Assembly (NCBI GenBank): GCA_016218685.1
Contig: JACRDD010000017.1
Location: 1-64,000 of the forward strand
Direction: 5' to 3'
Source of the DNA: Desulfobacterales bacterium
GTDB taxonomy: Bacteria > Desulfobacterota > Desulfobacteria > Desulfobacterales > Desulfosarcinaceae
Length of the DNA stretch: 64,000 nt
The notes under the pieces are model-generated. The model searched no databases and had not been told where the DNA came from. It saw only the letters and a list, made by a program, of their open reading frames with translations. Position numbers and translations under genes: made by a program. Positions 7,717 through 15,511 of the stretch are shown piece after piece; the stretch's first letter is position 1, and every line of letters begins with the position of its first letter.

Positions 7717-8865
7717 ATGTCCCGTAAATTTACGTTCTGTCTCATCATGCTTCTGCTGGCGGGCGTCCTGGTCGGCGCCTGGGGTGCGGCCACACCGGTT
7801 CAGGCGGGCAAGCTGGAAGAGGCCATTGCCAAAGCGCCCCAGGGGACGGGCAAGGGTCAGATCGACCCTGCGGCACCAGCCGGCTATCTCGGCATTCCCG
7901 GTGGCAAGCAGGTCAACCTGGTGCTGGCCTTCTTCTGGGCTCTGTGGGTGGGCTGGGTTTTTTCCACCGTGGGCGCCTTCGGCGGCGTCATGGCTGGTGT
8001 CGGCCACATCTCGGTCTTCGGCCTGGGGGCCTATGCCAAGACTTTCAAGGACACCGCGCCGGAGCTCAATAAGTTCATCACCGACAGCGTCCGCGTCTCC
8101 AACCAGTGGCTGGTGGGTTTGTCGGCCCTGGTCTCCAGCGTCAACTACGGCAAGCAAAAACGGCTGATCGTGCCCTTGGGTCTTTCGCTGGGCCTGGGCT
8201 CCCTTTTGGCCGCCTTCCTGGTGGTCTACACCACCATGGGCAAGGTCAAATTTTCCGAGTACCAGGGCTGGTTCGGCCTGATCGTCTTCATCATCGGCGG
8301 TTTCATGATTTATGAAATGACCCCCCGGGGCCAGGCCTCCAAGAAAAAGTCCAAGGAGGCGGTCAAGGCGTTCGAAGCCGCCGTCAAGCAAAAGGGCGAC
8401 ATTACCCAGCAGGGCGTCAAGACCAACAAGTTCACCCTGACCCATGCCGAGATCTCCTTTTTCGGCCAGACCTTCACCTTCAACCCTATCTGGGCTTTTG
8501 TGGGCGGTTTCTTCATCAGCGCCATCTCTTCGTTCATCGGCGTGGGCGGCGGCTTCCTGTACGTGCCCTTCCTGACCAGCGTGGTGGGCCTGCCCATGTT
8601 CGTGGCCGCCGGCACCTCGGCCCTGGCGGTGTTGATCAGCATGATTCTGTCGATCTTCAACTTCATGATCAAGGGCGTCACCGTGTACTGGATCTTCATC
8701 GGTGTCGAACTGGTGGGCATCTTCATCGGCTCCATGATCGGGCCGCGCACCGGCAAGTACATCCCGGAAAAGGGCCTGAAATGGTTCTTCATCGCCTTGG
8801 CCTGCTACGTCGGTCTGGATTACACGTTGAAGGGCTTTTTCAATATCACGCTCATCGGCGGATAG
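7717..8865 (+). CDS. TauE/SafE-type transporter (sulfite/organosulfonate exporter family)
   Basis: A 382-residue multi-spanning membrane protein. A cleavable-looking leader (hydrophobic residues 8-25, then a TPVQAGK cleavage region) is followed by two blocks of membrane helices. The blocks are separated by a soluble loop of about 60 residues with a lysine-rich KKKSKEAVKAFEAAVKQK segment. The second block carries the glycine-rich family motif ISSFIGVGGGFLYVPFL. TauE/SafE proteins move sulfite, sulfonates or other small anions; the substrate here is unknown. ATG 7717 is chosen over ATG 7711 because GGAGG (7706-7710) touches the earlier codon but is 6 nt from the later one. It is the first gene of the sigma-54-controlled operon and lies divergent to a PhsA-like oxidoreductase, which hints at sulfur oxyanion handling. 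Confidence 0.85.
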   Translation: MSRKFTFCLIMLLLAGVLVGAWGAATPVQAGKLEEAIAKAPQGTGKGQIDPAAPAGYLGIPGGKQVNLVLAFFWALWVGWVFSTVGAFGGVMAGVGHISVFGLGAYAKTFKDTAPELNKFITDSVRVSNQWLVGLSALVSSVNYGKQKRLIVPLGLSLGLGSLLAAFLVVYTTMGKVKFSEYQGWFGLIVFIIGGFMIYEMTPRGQASKKKSKEAVKAFEAAVKQKGDITQQGVKTNKFTLTHAEISFFGQTFTFNPIWAFVGGFFISAISSFIGVGGGFLYVPFLTSVVGLPMFVAAGTSALAVLISMILSIFNFMIKGVTVYWIFIGVELVGIFIGSMIGPRTGKYIPEKGLKWFFIALACYVGLDYTLKGFFNITLIGG

Positions 8866-8874
8866 TCCCCATGC

Positions 8875-8910
8875 AACGGCCGGGCCCCTGTTTCGGCGGG
8901 CCCGGCCGTT
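8875..8910 (+). terminator. Strong intra-operon hairpin, no T-tract
   Basis: A perfect 13-bp GC-rich stem (8875-8887 with 8898-8910) closes a 10-nt loop 9 bp after the transporter stop. No run of T follows, so full intrinsic termination is doubtful. It more likely stabilises the upstream message or reduces expression of the regulatory genes relative to the transporter. Confidence 0.55.
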
Positions 8911-8943
8911 CCGAACCAGGTACGCCAGGGAAATATAAAGTTG

Positions 8944-9495
8944 ATGGACCAAATGATCGTCCAATTCAAGCAGGCGGCCGACGCGCTGCTGATCGCGCCC
9001 TTCCGGCTGCCCCAGGATGCCTTGTTCGGGTTTTTGCTCGGCGCTTTCTGCCTGGCCATGCTCTGTGTGGTGCTGGGCGAATTGATGCTTTCGGTCGCCA
9101 TCCGCTTCAATCAAAAGCACTTGCAGAACCTGAGGACCGAGATCTCCCAGCACGAGCGGCTCAGCATGCAGGCTTACGAATTCGGCGACCGCGACGGGTA
9201 CAGGGCGCTCAACAAGCAGGCCAACGATGCCTGGGGCCGCCATTTCTTCACCATGGCGGCCTACTCGGCGGGCATGCTCTGGCCGGTGCCCTTTGCCCTG
9301 GCTTGGCTGCACAGCCGCTTCGCGGAGGTCGCCTTCGAGCTGGCCTGGCCCCTGTCGTTGGTCGTCGGCCAGACCGTGGGGTATCCCTTCATCTTCATAC
9401 CGATGTATATCCTGGCCCGCATTCTCTTCGGGCACCTGCGCCGCTGGCTGCCCTATTTCAAAGGGGTGCAGCGCCGATTAGACGAACAGTCCTGA
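8944..9495 (+). CDS. Small membrane protein of unknown function
   Basis: A 183-residue protein with one hydrophobic helix near residues 25-50, a charged helical middle (about 55-100, with QKHLQNLRTEISQHERL) and two or three C-terminal helices (about 105-175). The layout of membrane helix, coiled-coil-like middle and further helices recalls DUF106/EMC3-like proteins, but I see no decisive motif. ATG 8944 has only a weak upstream AGGGA; TTG 8941 is an alternative. It sits between the transporter and the sensor kinase of the same sigma-54 operon, so it may be a transporter partner or part of the sensing apparatus. Confidence 0.75.
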   Translation: MDQMIVQFKQAADALLIAPFRLPQDALFGFLLGAFCLAMLCVVLGELMLSVAIRFNQKHLQNLRTEISQHERLSMQAYEFGDRDGYRALNKQANDAWGRHFFTMAAYSAGMLWPVPFALAWLHSRFAEVAFELAWPLSLVVGQTVGYPFIFIPMYILARILFGHLRRWLPYFKGVQRRLDEQS

Positions 9496-9519
9496 ACGCT
9501 CGCCCATAAAGGAGCAACG

Positions 9520-9969
9520 TTGGTCGTGAAGTTACTGCTGATCAGCCTCATGATGGCACTGTTGTGCCGGCCGTCAGCAGCCTGGGCCATTCAGGCTCAT
9601 GGCGGCGTGGAAGGGGTCTATGTCCACCAGATGGCCCACCTCTTTTTCGCCTTCTCCATGGGGTTGCTCATCTACTGGCTGCGCCGGCGGCGTCTGGTTT
9701 CCCTGAAGGGGTGGCGTTATATCCAGTATGCCGCTCTCTGGTTCATCGCCTGGAACGGCGATGCCTTCCTGGGCCATTGGCTGGAAGAGCAGTCGGGGCT
9801 GATGGACAGCCAGCGCATCGGCCTGATGCACATCAGCCTGAACATGGCCCAGGGCTTTGAGTGGCTGGCCCCGGTGTACTATCTGGTCAAGCTGGATCAC
9901 CTGCTGTGCGTGCCGGCCATGCTTTGCCTCTTTCTGGGGCTGCGTCGGCTGCTGCGGGAGCCCTCATGA
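9520..9969 (+). CDS. Small membrane protein with leader peptide and several histidines
   Basis: A 149-residue protein. A hydrophobic leader ends at SAAWA (about residue 23), followed by three or four membrane helices. Six histidines fall in or next to helices (H27, H36, H40, H86, H104, H127), including a HGGVEGVYVHQMAH cluster, so heme or metal binding is possible. I do not recognise a family. The TTG start at 9520 is preferred because AAAGGAG is 5 nt upstream; the later GTG 9526 would be 11 nt away. Its stop overlaps the start of the sensor kinase gene (ATGA), so the two are translationally coupled, which suggests a shared sensing function. Confidence 0.72.
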   Translation: MVVKLLLISLMMALLCRPSAAWAIQAHGGVEGVYVHQMAHLFFAFSMGLLIYWLRRRRLVSLKGWRYIQYAALWFIAWNGDAFLGHWLEEQSGLMDSQRIGLMHISLNMAQGFEWLAPVYYLVKLDHLLCVPAMLCLFLGLRRLLREPS

Positions 9970-11474
9970 ACGTCACTTTTCTACCTATCTGGATCGTGGA
10001 CGTGGGCGGCTCGGTGCTGATGATCGTGCTGGCCTTCGTCTGCGTGCGCTATGTCCGGCGGCTGCGGCGGCGCGATACCGAAAATATCGTCTGGGCCTAC
10101 ATGCTTTGGGTCTGCCTGGCCCTGGCCCTGTTTGCGGTATCGCGTTCGGTGGGCCACATCGTCAAGCAGATGCTGATCATCAGCGGCCACCAGGCCACCT
10201 GGGCCCTGATCAAACCCTACAGCGGCGCCATCAACTCCTTTGCCTTCGTCATGGTGGGGGCCGTGACCCTCTTCTTCGAGCGCACCTGGACGCTTTACGA
10301 GAGCATCGTCCAGGGCCGCGCGGCCCTGGAGGTGGCCCACGGCGAGTTGTCCCATTTGAACCAGAACCTGGAACGGCTGGTGGATGAGCGCAGCAAGGCC
10401 CTGGCGCGCAGCGAGCACAAGTACCAGCGCATCTTCCAGGAGTCCAAGGACATGCTGCTGGTCACCGACCGCCAGGGCCGCATCCAGGATCTCAATCCGG
10501 CCGGCCGGATGCTGTTGGGCCTGGAGGCCATCGGATCTCGGAATCCCTCGGCGGTGTGCTTTGCCGAGTTCCTAAGCCTGGAGGATTGGCAGACCATCAC
10601 GCGCAGCATCGCCGCCCAGGGCTTTATTTCCAGCGCCGAAATGGATCTGAAGACCGGCGACGGCGGACGGCGACGCGTGCTGCTCAGCGGCGGCCTGGTG
10701 GCCGGCGAGGGCGAGCCCGATACGCTGCACTTTCTGGTCAAGGATATCGAGCAGCAGCACATCGCCCGCGAGCAGATGGCCCAGGCCGACAAGCTGGCCA
10801 GCATCGGCGCCTTTTCTTCGGGCATCGCCCACGAGATCAACAACCCCCTGGGGATCATTCTGGGGTATACCCAGTTGATGCTGCGCAACGAAGAAAAGGC
10901 GTCCGCCCGCGCGGCCGACTTGAAGACCATCGAAAAACAGGTGCGCCACTGCAAATCCATCGTGGAAGATCTGCTCAACTTCGCCCGCACCTCGGCGCCC
11001 AAGAAGGAGCTGTGCGATGTCCACGCGGTCATCGAGGATGTGCTCCATTTCTTCCGGCAGCACGCCAAGCTGGAAAGCATCCGCATCGACACCAACTACG
11101 ATGGCCGCATCTGCCGGCTGCTGCTGGACGAAAAGAAGATCAAGCAGGTCCTGCTCAATCTGCTGATGAACGCCCACTACGCCGTGGGGCGGGAAGGCGC
11201 GATCGCCACCGCCACCGAACTTTTGCCCAACGGGCAGCAAGCCTGTATCAAGGTGCGCGACAGCGGCCCGGGCATAGAACCCAAGAATCTGTCGCGCATC
11301 TTTGATCCCTTCTTTACCACCAAGCCCACGGGCCAGGGCACCGGCCTGGGGCTGTCGGTGAGTTACGGGATCATCAAAAATCACGGCGGCGAGATCTGGG
11401 CCGAAAGTATTCCGGGCCAGGGCGCCACCTTCATCATCGTTCTGCCCTTGCCGGCGGATCAGCGCGGGAGATAA
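9966..11474 (+). CDS. Membrane sensor histidine kinase (PAS-HisKA-HATPase)
   Basis: A 502-residue sensor kinase. Three membrane helices (about 12-30, 42-60 and 88-106) form a sensor region with no large periplasmic domain. They are followed by a coiled coil (about 115-150), a PAS domain (about 150-262), a HisKA domain with phosphoacceptor H289 in SSGIAHEINNPLG, and a HATPase domain with the NLLMNAHYAV N-box and DSGPGI. The FFTTKPTGQGTGLGLSVSYGI segment is typical of the NtrB-like class that partners sigma-54 activators. It is translationally coupled to the upstream membrane protein and lies 3 bp before the NtrC-type regulator, its evident partner. The signal is unknown; the membrane-embedded sensor and the histidine-rich neighbour suggest a redox or membrane signal. 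Confidence 0.93.
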   Translation: MNVTFLPIWIVDVGGSVLMIVLAFVCVRYVRRLRRRDTENIVWAYMLWVCLALALFAVSRSVGHIVKQMLIISGHQATWALIKPYSGAINSFAFVMVGAVTLFFERTWTLYESIVQGRAALEVAHGELSHLNQNLERLVDERSKALARSEHKYQRIFQESKDMLLVTDRQGRIQDLNPAGRMLLGLEAIGSRNPSAVCFAEFLSLEDWQTITRSIAAQGFISSAEMDLKTGDGGRRRVLLSGGLVAGEGEPDTLHFLVKDIEQQHIAREQMAQADKLASIGAFSSGIAHEINNPLGIILGYTQLMLRNEEKASARAADLKTIEKQVRHCKSIVEDLLNFARTSAPKKELCDVHAVIEDVLHFFRQHAKLESIRIDTNYDGRICRLLLDEKKIKQVLLNLLMNAHYAVGREGAIATATELLPNGQQACIKVRDSGPGIEPKNLSRIFDPFFTTKPTGQGTGLGLSVSYGIIKNHGGEIWAESIPGQGATFIIVLPLPADQRGR

Positions 11475-11477
11475 GCC

Positions 11478-12872
11478 ATGCCCCCCACCCTTCTGATCGT
11501 GGACGACGAACCGGATATGCTCCAACTGCTCAAACGCAGCCTGGAGCCCGATCTGCACTGCGAGGTGTGCACGGCCGATTCGGGCGAATCCGCGCTGCAC
11601 CTGCTGGCCAATACTTCCTTCGATCTGGTGCTGGCCGACATCAAGATGCCCGGCATGGACGGTCTGGCGCTGCTGGAAGTGATCCGGCGCAACCACCCCG
11701 GGCTGACCGTGGTAATGATGACCGCTTACGGCCACATCGACTTGGCCGTGGAGGCCATGCGCGCCGGGGCCTACGACTTCATCACCAAGCCCTTCGAGCA
11801 CGACACCCTGGTGCTGCGTCTGGAAAAAGCCCTGGAACGCCAGCGCCTGATCCAGGAGAACCAGCGCCTGCAGCGCCAATGCAACGGCGGCGAGGAGAGT
11901 TTCCAGCGCATGATCGGCAAAAGCCCGGCCATGCAGCGGGTGTTCGAAACCGTCCAGATGGTGGCCAAAAACGATCTCACTGTGCTCATCACCGGCGAAT
12001 CGGGCACCGGCAAGGATCTCACCGCCCGGGCCGTGCACCGGCTGAGCCACCGGCAGAAGGGACCCTTCGTGGCCGTCAACTGCCCCACGGTGCCGGAAAA
12101 CATCCTGGAAAGCGAGCTGTTCGGCTACAAGAAGGGCGCCTTCACCCACGCCACCCAGAACCGTACCGGACTTTTCCAGGAAGCCCACGGCGGCACGATC
12201 TTCCTGGACGAGATCGGCGACATCAGCCCGAGCATTCAAACCAAGCTGCTGCGCGTGTTGCAGGAAAAGGAGATCAAGCCCCTGGGCGATGTGCATTCGA
12301 TCCAGGTGGATGTGCGCATCGTGGCCTCCACCAATCAGGATTTGAAAGCCAAGATCCGGCGCCAGGAGTTCCGCGAAGATTTCTTCTACCGCCTCAACGT
12401 GCTGCCCATCCACCTGCCGCCGCTGCGCGAGCGTGTGCAAGACATCCCGCTGCTGGCCGATCATCTGCTGGAAAAGCACTGCCGGGAGCTGAACAAGCCG
12501 CGCAAGTCCATCTCCGCCGAGTTGATGGGGATTTTTCAGGAGCGCTACTGGGAGGGCAACATCCGCGAACTGGAAAACGTCATCGTGCAGGGCATTCTCT
12601 TCTCTCCGGAAGAGACGATCCAGCCCCGGGACGTGGGCTGGCATGCGGAACAGGCAAGGGCCGCGATCCTGGAGACCGGCCTCAAAGGCCTCGCCTACAA
12701 GGCCGCCAAGGAGAAGAACTTACAGCACTTCAACCACGCCTACATCGGCCACGTCCTGACCCAGTATCAGGGCAACGTCTCCCAGGCCGCCCGCTTCTGC
12801 GGCCTGGAGCGCCAGGCGTTGCAGCAGATCATGCGGCGCTACGGCATCCGGGCGGAGAAGTTCAGGACCTGA
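11478..12872 (+). CDS. NtrC-family sigma-54-dependent response regulator
   Basis: A 464-residue activator. The receiver domain (1-118) has the acidic pocket DDE at 9-11, phosphoacceptor D54 and K104. The AAA+ domain (about 140-375) has Walker A GESGTGKD at 173-180 and Walker B TIFLDE at about 240-245, and ends in a Fis-type helix-turn-helix (about 420-460, YQGNVSQAARFCGLERQALQQ). The sigma-54-contacting loop reads GAFTHA at 220-225 rather than the usual GAFTGA. Such variants occur in some family members, but the change may alter contact with sigma-54. Its target is probably the pair of sigma-54 promoters at 7232-7247 and 7605-7621, the latter heading its own operon. Confidence 0.93.
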   Translation: MPPTLLIVDDEPDMLQLLKRSLEPDLHCEVCTADSGESALHLLANTSFDLVLADIKMPGMDGLALLEVIRRNHPGLTVVMMTAYGHIDLAVEAMRAGAYDFITKPFEHDTLVLRLEKALERQRLIQENQRLQRQCNGGEESFQRMIGKSPAMQRVFETVQMVAKNDLTVLITGESGTGKDLTARAVHRLSHRQKGPFVAVNCPTVPENILESELFGYKKGAFTHATQNRTGLFQEAHGGTIFLDEIGDISPSIQTKLLRVLQEKEIKPLGDVHSIQVDVRIVASTNQDLKAKIRRQEFREDFFYRLNVLPIHLPPLRERVQDIPLLADHLLEKHCRELNKPRKSISAELMGIFQERYWEGNIRELENVIVQGILFSPEETIQPRDVGWHAEQARAAILETGLKGLAYKAAKEKNLQHFNHAYIGHVLTQYQGNVSQAARFCGLERQALQQIMRRYGIRAEKFRT

Positions 12873-12884
12873 CCGCCGGAACGC

Positions 12885-13937
12885 TCAGCGCCTCGCCGGC
12901 CGCATGGAGTCCAGCAAGGCATCCCAGATAGCCAGCTTCTCTTCCAGATGGCCGTCCCGGCCCATCATGGTGATGATCATGTTGGGGGCGTGGGCCGAAT
13001 TCTTTTCGCCGGGAAAGTCCCACATGAAGTAGAGTGCCTGCTCGCCGTCCTCCTCCTTGCCGCGGTAAACCACCTCTTCACCCTTGAGGCCGGCCACGGT
13101 GCGCTTGCGGGTTCGAAACTTTTCGGCCTTGAATCCCATCCCGGCCGTGCTGGCGAGCATTTCGCCCAGCCTTTCCATCAGCCCGACCTTGTACACCTCT
13201 TCCACTACCTTGGTTTCCACGGTGATTAACAGTTCCTCGTCCAGCGGGTGCCCCTTGAAGACGATATCCACGCTCTCTTCGTACTCGAAGGGCAGATCGA
13301 TGGCCCCATAGCGCAGGTAAAAGGCATCCTTGCCCGGAATAACTTCGGCCCGGCCGTTGGGCTGGGTGGGGGGGCGGTAAGCTCGGGCCAGATCGGTAGA
13401 TTTATTGTACATAAAGTCTTTACCCGTAACTTTGCCGAAGCTTGTTATCCATAGATCACATGATCCGGTGTGCCTCAGAATATCCAAATAGCCTTTTAAA
13501 GGGATTCCATCAATTTCTATGTCGTTGGGATCGCCATAGTAGAAAGCCGCCTTAGACCATTTGGATAGACCATTCAGATCGCGCACCTCAATGAGCGCTT
13601 TCTCTTTACCTTCAGGGGGTTTCATCTGTTGTATTTCAGTAAGGCGCTCTTCCCATGAAGTTTTTGAGGGCTTTTGGGGGTCACCTTCAGACCAGACAAC
13701 TTCTTTTAGGTTTCGATTCCGCATGCTATACCCACCGCTAAATCCCATGCTGGCGGGAATTTCGGTAACAAAACGGCCCGCGCCGTAGGTGATGTAGTGC
13801 TCGGTGCTGTTGGGCATGGCTTTCTTCTCCATGTTCTGAGTGCATCCCGCGGCCGGGATGAGGATTGTGAACAGTACGATGATGACCCATTGGTGGGCCC
13901 TTATATGCCGGTCTCTTTTTTGATTTTGAATTTGCAT
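12885..13937 (-). CDS. Tli4-like type VI immunity lipoprotein
   Basis: A 350-residue predicted lipoprotein. A basic N-terminus and hydrophobic helix end in a lipobox (IPAAGC), so it should be anchored in the periplasm-facing membrane. The body resembles the Tli4 immunity family: an early GAGRFVTEIPASMGFSGG segment and, near the C-terminus, a FRTRKRTVAGLKGEEVVYRG segment followed by a YFMWDFPGE strand. Tli4 proteins neutralise periplasm-targeted lipase effectors, and the gene overlaps the 3' end of a lipase gene by 37 bp, as expected of an effector/immunity pair. The N-terminal part (about 13390-13740) is AT-richer than the C-terminal part. The start ATG 13937 has only a weak GAGA upstream, fitting translational coupling to the lipase. 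Confidence 0.8.
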   Translation of the reverse strand: MQIQNQKRDRHIRAHQWVIIVLFTILIPAAGCTQNMEKKAMPNSTEHYITYGAGRFVTEIPASMGFSGGYSMRNRNLKEVVWSEGDPQKPSKTSWEERLTEIQQMKPPEGKEKALIEVRDLNGLSKWSKAAFYYGDPNDIEIDGIPLKGYLDILRHTGSCDLWITSFGKVTGKDFMYNKSTDLARAYRPPTQPNGRAEVIPGKDAFYLRYGAIDLPFEYEESVDIVFKGHPLDEELLITVETKVVEEVYKVGLMERLGEMLASTAGMGFKAEKFRTRKRTVAGLKGEEVVYRGKEEDGEQALYFMWDFPGEKNSAHAPNMIITMMGRDGHLEEKLAIWDALLDSMRPARR

Positions 13938-15499
13938 AGGTTCTCGATCGCTCTCAGGGTTATTTGCTGGGCCGTGCGGGTGTTGTAAATCTTGTCATGG
14001 CCCCGGGCAGCCGCTTTTTCATCGCCATCATTTATTTCTACCGTGCCATCCGGTCCCTTGGTGTAGCTTTGGGGCTTAGCCGTAAGCGCCCGTCCCGAAT
14101 TGTCGGGTACTGTGCCGTCACCCAAGCCCGTGGGTGGCGTGACGCTGTAGGCATAGACGGTTTTATCGGCATACTTTGATCTTTCGGCCATCATGGGATC
14201 TTTCGGCCAGGGGTCTTCGTCCCAATCGATTGGCTGGTTATTGTCGTCCCGCAGGTCGAAATAGATTTTGCCTTCGGCCCTTTCCATATAGGGCAGGTGT
14301 TGCCCAGGATGCTTGCGACAAGTAATGGTTACCTGGTCGGAAGTATGGATACCGGTTGCATAGAATTGGTACATTTCCTTATGGCCATAGCCTGCGAGCT
14401 TATGATGGAAATTTTTCGCTTGTTCTAGATTTTTGATGTATGCTTCCCATGAAGCATAAGACTCCTCATCATACCCATTTCCCTTTTTCACAACCAACCA
14501 TTTTGGATTGACCAAGCGCCAAGCTGCGTTTTGCTCTTTATAGATTTCGCTGTAAGGATCGCTTCGGGGCAACGTCACTTGAGCGCCGCGATGGTCGGTG
14601 CAATGCAGCCACTGGGCCGAGCCGTCATTGGTGGTGTAGAGCTGGTTGGGCAGCAGTTCCAGGCCGCCGGGCATGTTGGCCAGCAGGATGGTGACCGCCT
14701 TGCCGTTGTTGCCCAGCACCCGCTGGGCGATCTTGTCCACCGGCTTGACGAGCCAATCCCACATGGAGCCGTTGAGATCCCGGAACCCGTGCTTCATGCG
14801 CTGGTAGGCGGCCGGTGCGCCATAGGCCGGCTGGGCGCCATGCACCACCCCCAGCACCTTGCCTTCGGCACTGTGCAGCTTGCAGGCCGAGCGCGCCACC
14901 AGGCCGCCCATGGAGTGGGTGACCAGAATGACCTGGCGGCACACGGTCCAGGTGTTGTTCTCCTCGATGACCGCGTCGATGAATTTGCTCAACTCCCGGC
15001 CGGAGTCGTGGTTGGAACAGGTCCAGTTGTAACCGAAGGCATACACCGGCAGGTCGAAGCACAGCTCGATGGGGCTGGGCCAGGGCTGGCCGGCCAGGGT
15101 TTTGAGGATGTTGCCGTAAAAGCCCCAGGCCACGCCGTCCCAGCCGAGGTTCTTCTTGTTCTCCGGTACCTTCTTGCTGTTCTGGTCCACCTCGAGATAG
15201 TCGATGCGATGGGCTTTGTCTCCCACGAGCAGGGATTTGCGCTTTTCCGGCGGGCAGCGCAGGCCGAACCTAAAGCCCATGAAGCCGACGGCATCCGGGT
15301 CCCAGGCCTTGCCATCCTTGGCGGTGTATCTGAGCCGGCTGCCCATGATCCCCGGTACGAAGATGATGGGCACGATTTCGGGGATGACGACGACCTCGTT
15401 GGTCAGCGGATCTTCCCGGGGGCCGGTTTTGAGCCCCTGGATCGGCTTGAACAGATCCTGCCATTGGACTTCGACGCGGTGGGTGCGGGTGGCGCTCAT
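13901..15499 (-). CDS. LCAT-like alpha/beta-hydrolase, probable type VI lipase effector
   Basis: A 532-residue lipase-like protein without a signal peptide. An oxyanion-region IIFVPGIMGSRL (about 45-56) leads to the nucleophile elbow THSMGG with S196. A GDGTVP motif supplies the likely acid D461, and a GHDKIYN motif supplies H501; this is the LCAT/PGAP1-like arrangement. Absence of a leader and the overlapping Tli4-like immunity gene point to a phospholipase effector delivered by a type VI system (Tle class, probably nearest Tle4), acting on membrane lipids of a rival cell. No VgrG, Hcp, PAAR or sheath gene is in the window, so this would be an orphan effector module. Composition changes sharply near 14,560: the C-terminal third is AT-rich while the N-terminal two thirds are GC-rich, suggesting a mosaic gene. 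Confidence 0.78.
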   Translation of the reverse strand: MSATRTHRVEVQWQDLFKPIQGLKTGPREDPLTNEVVVIPEIVPIIFVPGIMGSRLRYTAKDGKAWDPDAVGFMGFRFGLRCPPEKRKSLLVGDKAHRIDYLEVDQNSKKVPENKKNLGWDGVAWGFYGNILKTLAGQPWPSPIELCFDLPVYAFGYNWTCSNHDSGRELSKFIDAVIEENNTWTVCRQVILVTHSMGGLVARSACKLHSAEGKVLGVVHGAQPAYGAPAAYQRMKHGFRDLNGSMWDWLVKPVDKIAQRVLGNNGKAVTILLANMPGGLELLPNQLYTTNDGSAQWLHCTDHRGAQVTLPRSDPYSEIYKEQNAAWRLVNPKWLVVKKGNGYDEESYASWEAYIKNLEQAKNFHHKLAGYGHKEMYQFYATGIHTSDQVTITCRKHPGQHLPYMERAEGKIYFDLRDDNNQPIDWDEDPWPKDPMMAERSKYADKTVYAYSVTPPTGLGDGTVPDNSGRALTAKPQSYTKGPDGTVEINDGDEKAAARGHDKIYNTRTAQQITLRAIENLCKFKIKKETGI

Positions 15500-15511
15500 T
15501 TCTTTTCCTGA

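Noticed and set aside
7696-9435. Long open frame (579 codons) on the minus strand across the TauE-like and membrane protein genes
   Set aside because: Translation is dominated by Gln, His, Asp and Glu and matches no family. The plus-strand genes have ribosome binding sites and recognisable membrane protein sequence.
10572-12644. Long open frame (690 codons) on the minus strand opposite the sensor kinase and regulator
   Set aside because: Antisense shadow of two genes with complete catalytic motifs; no start signal or homology.
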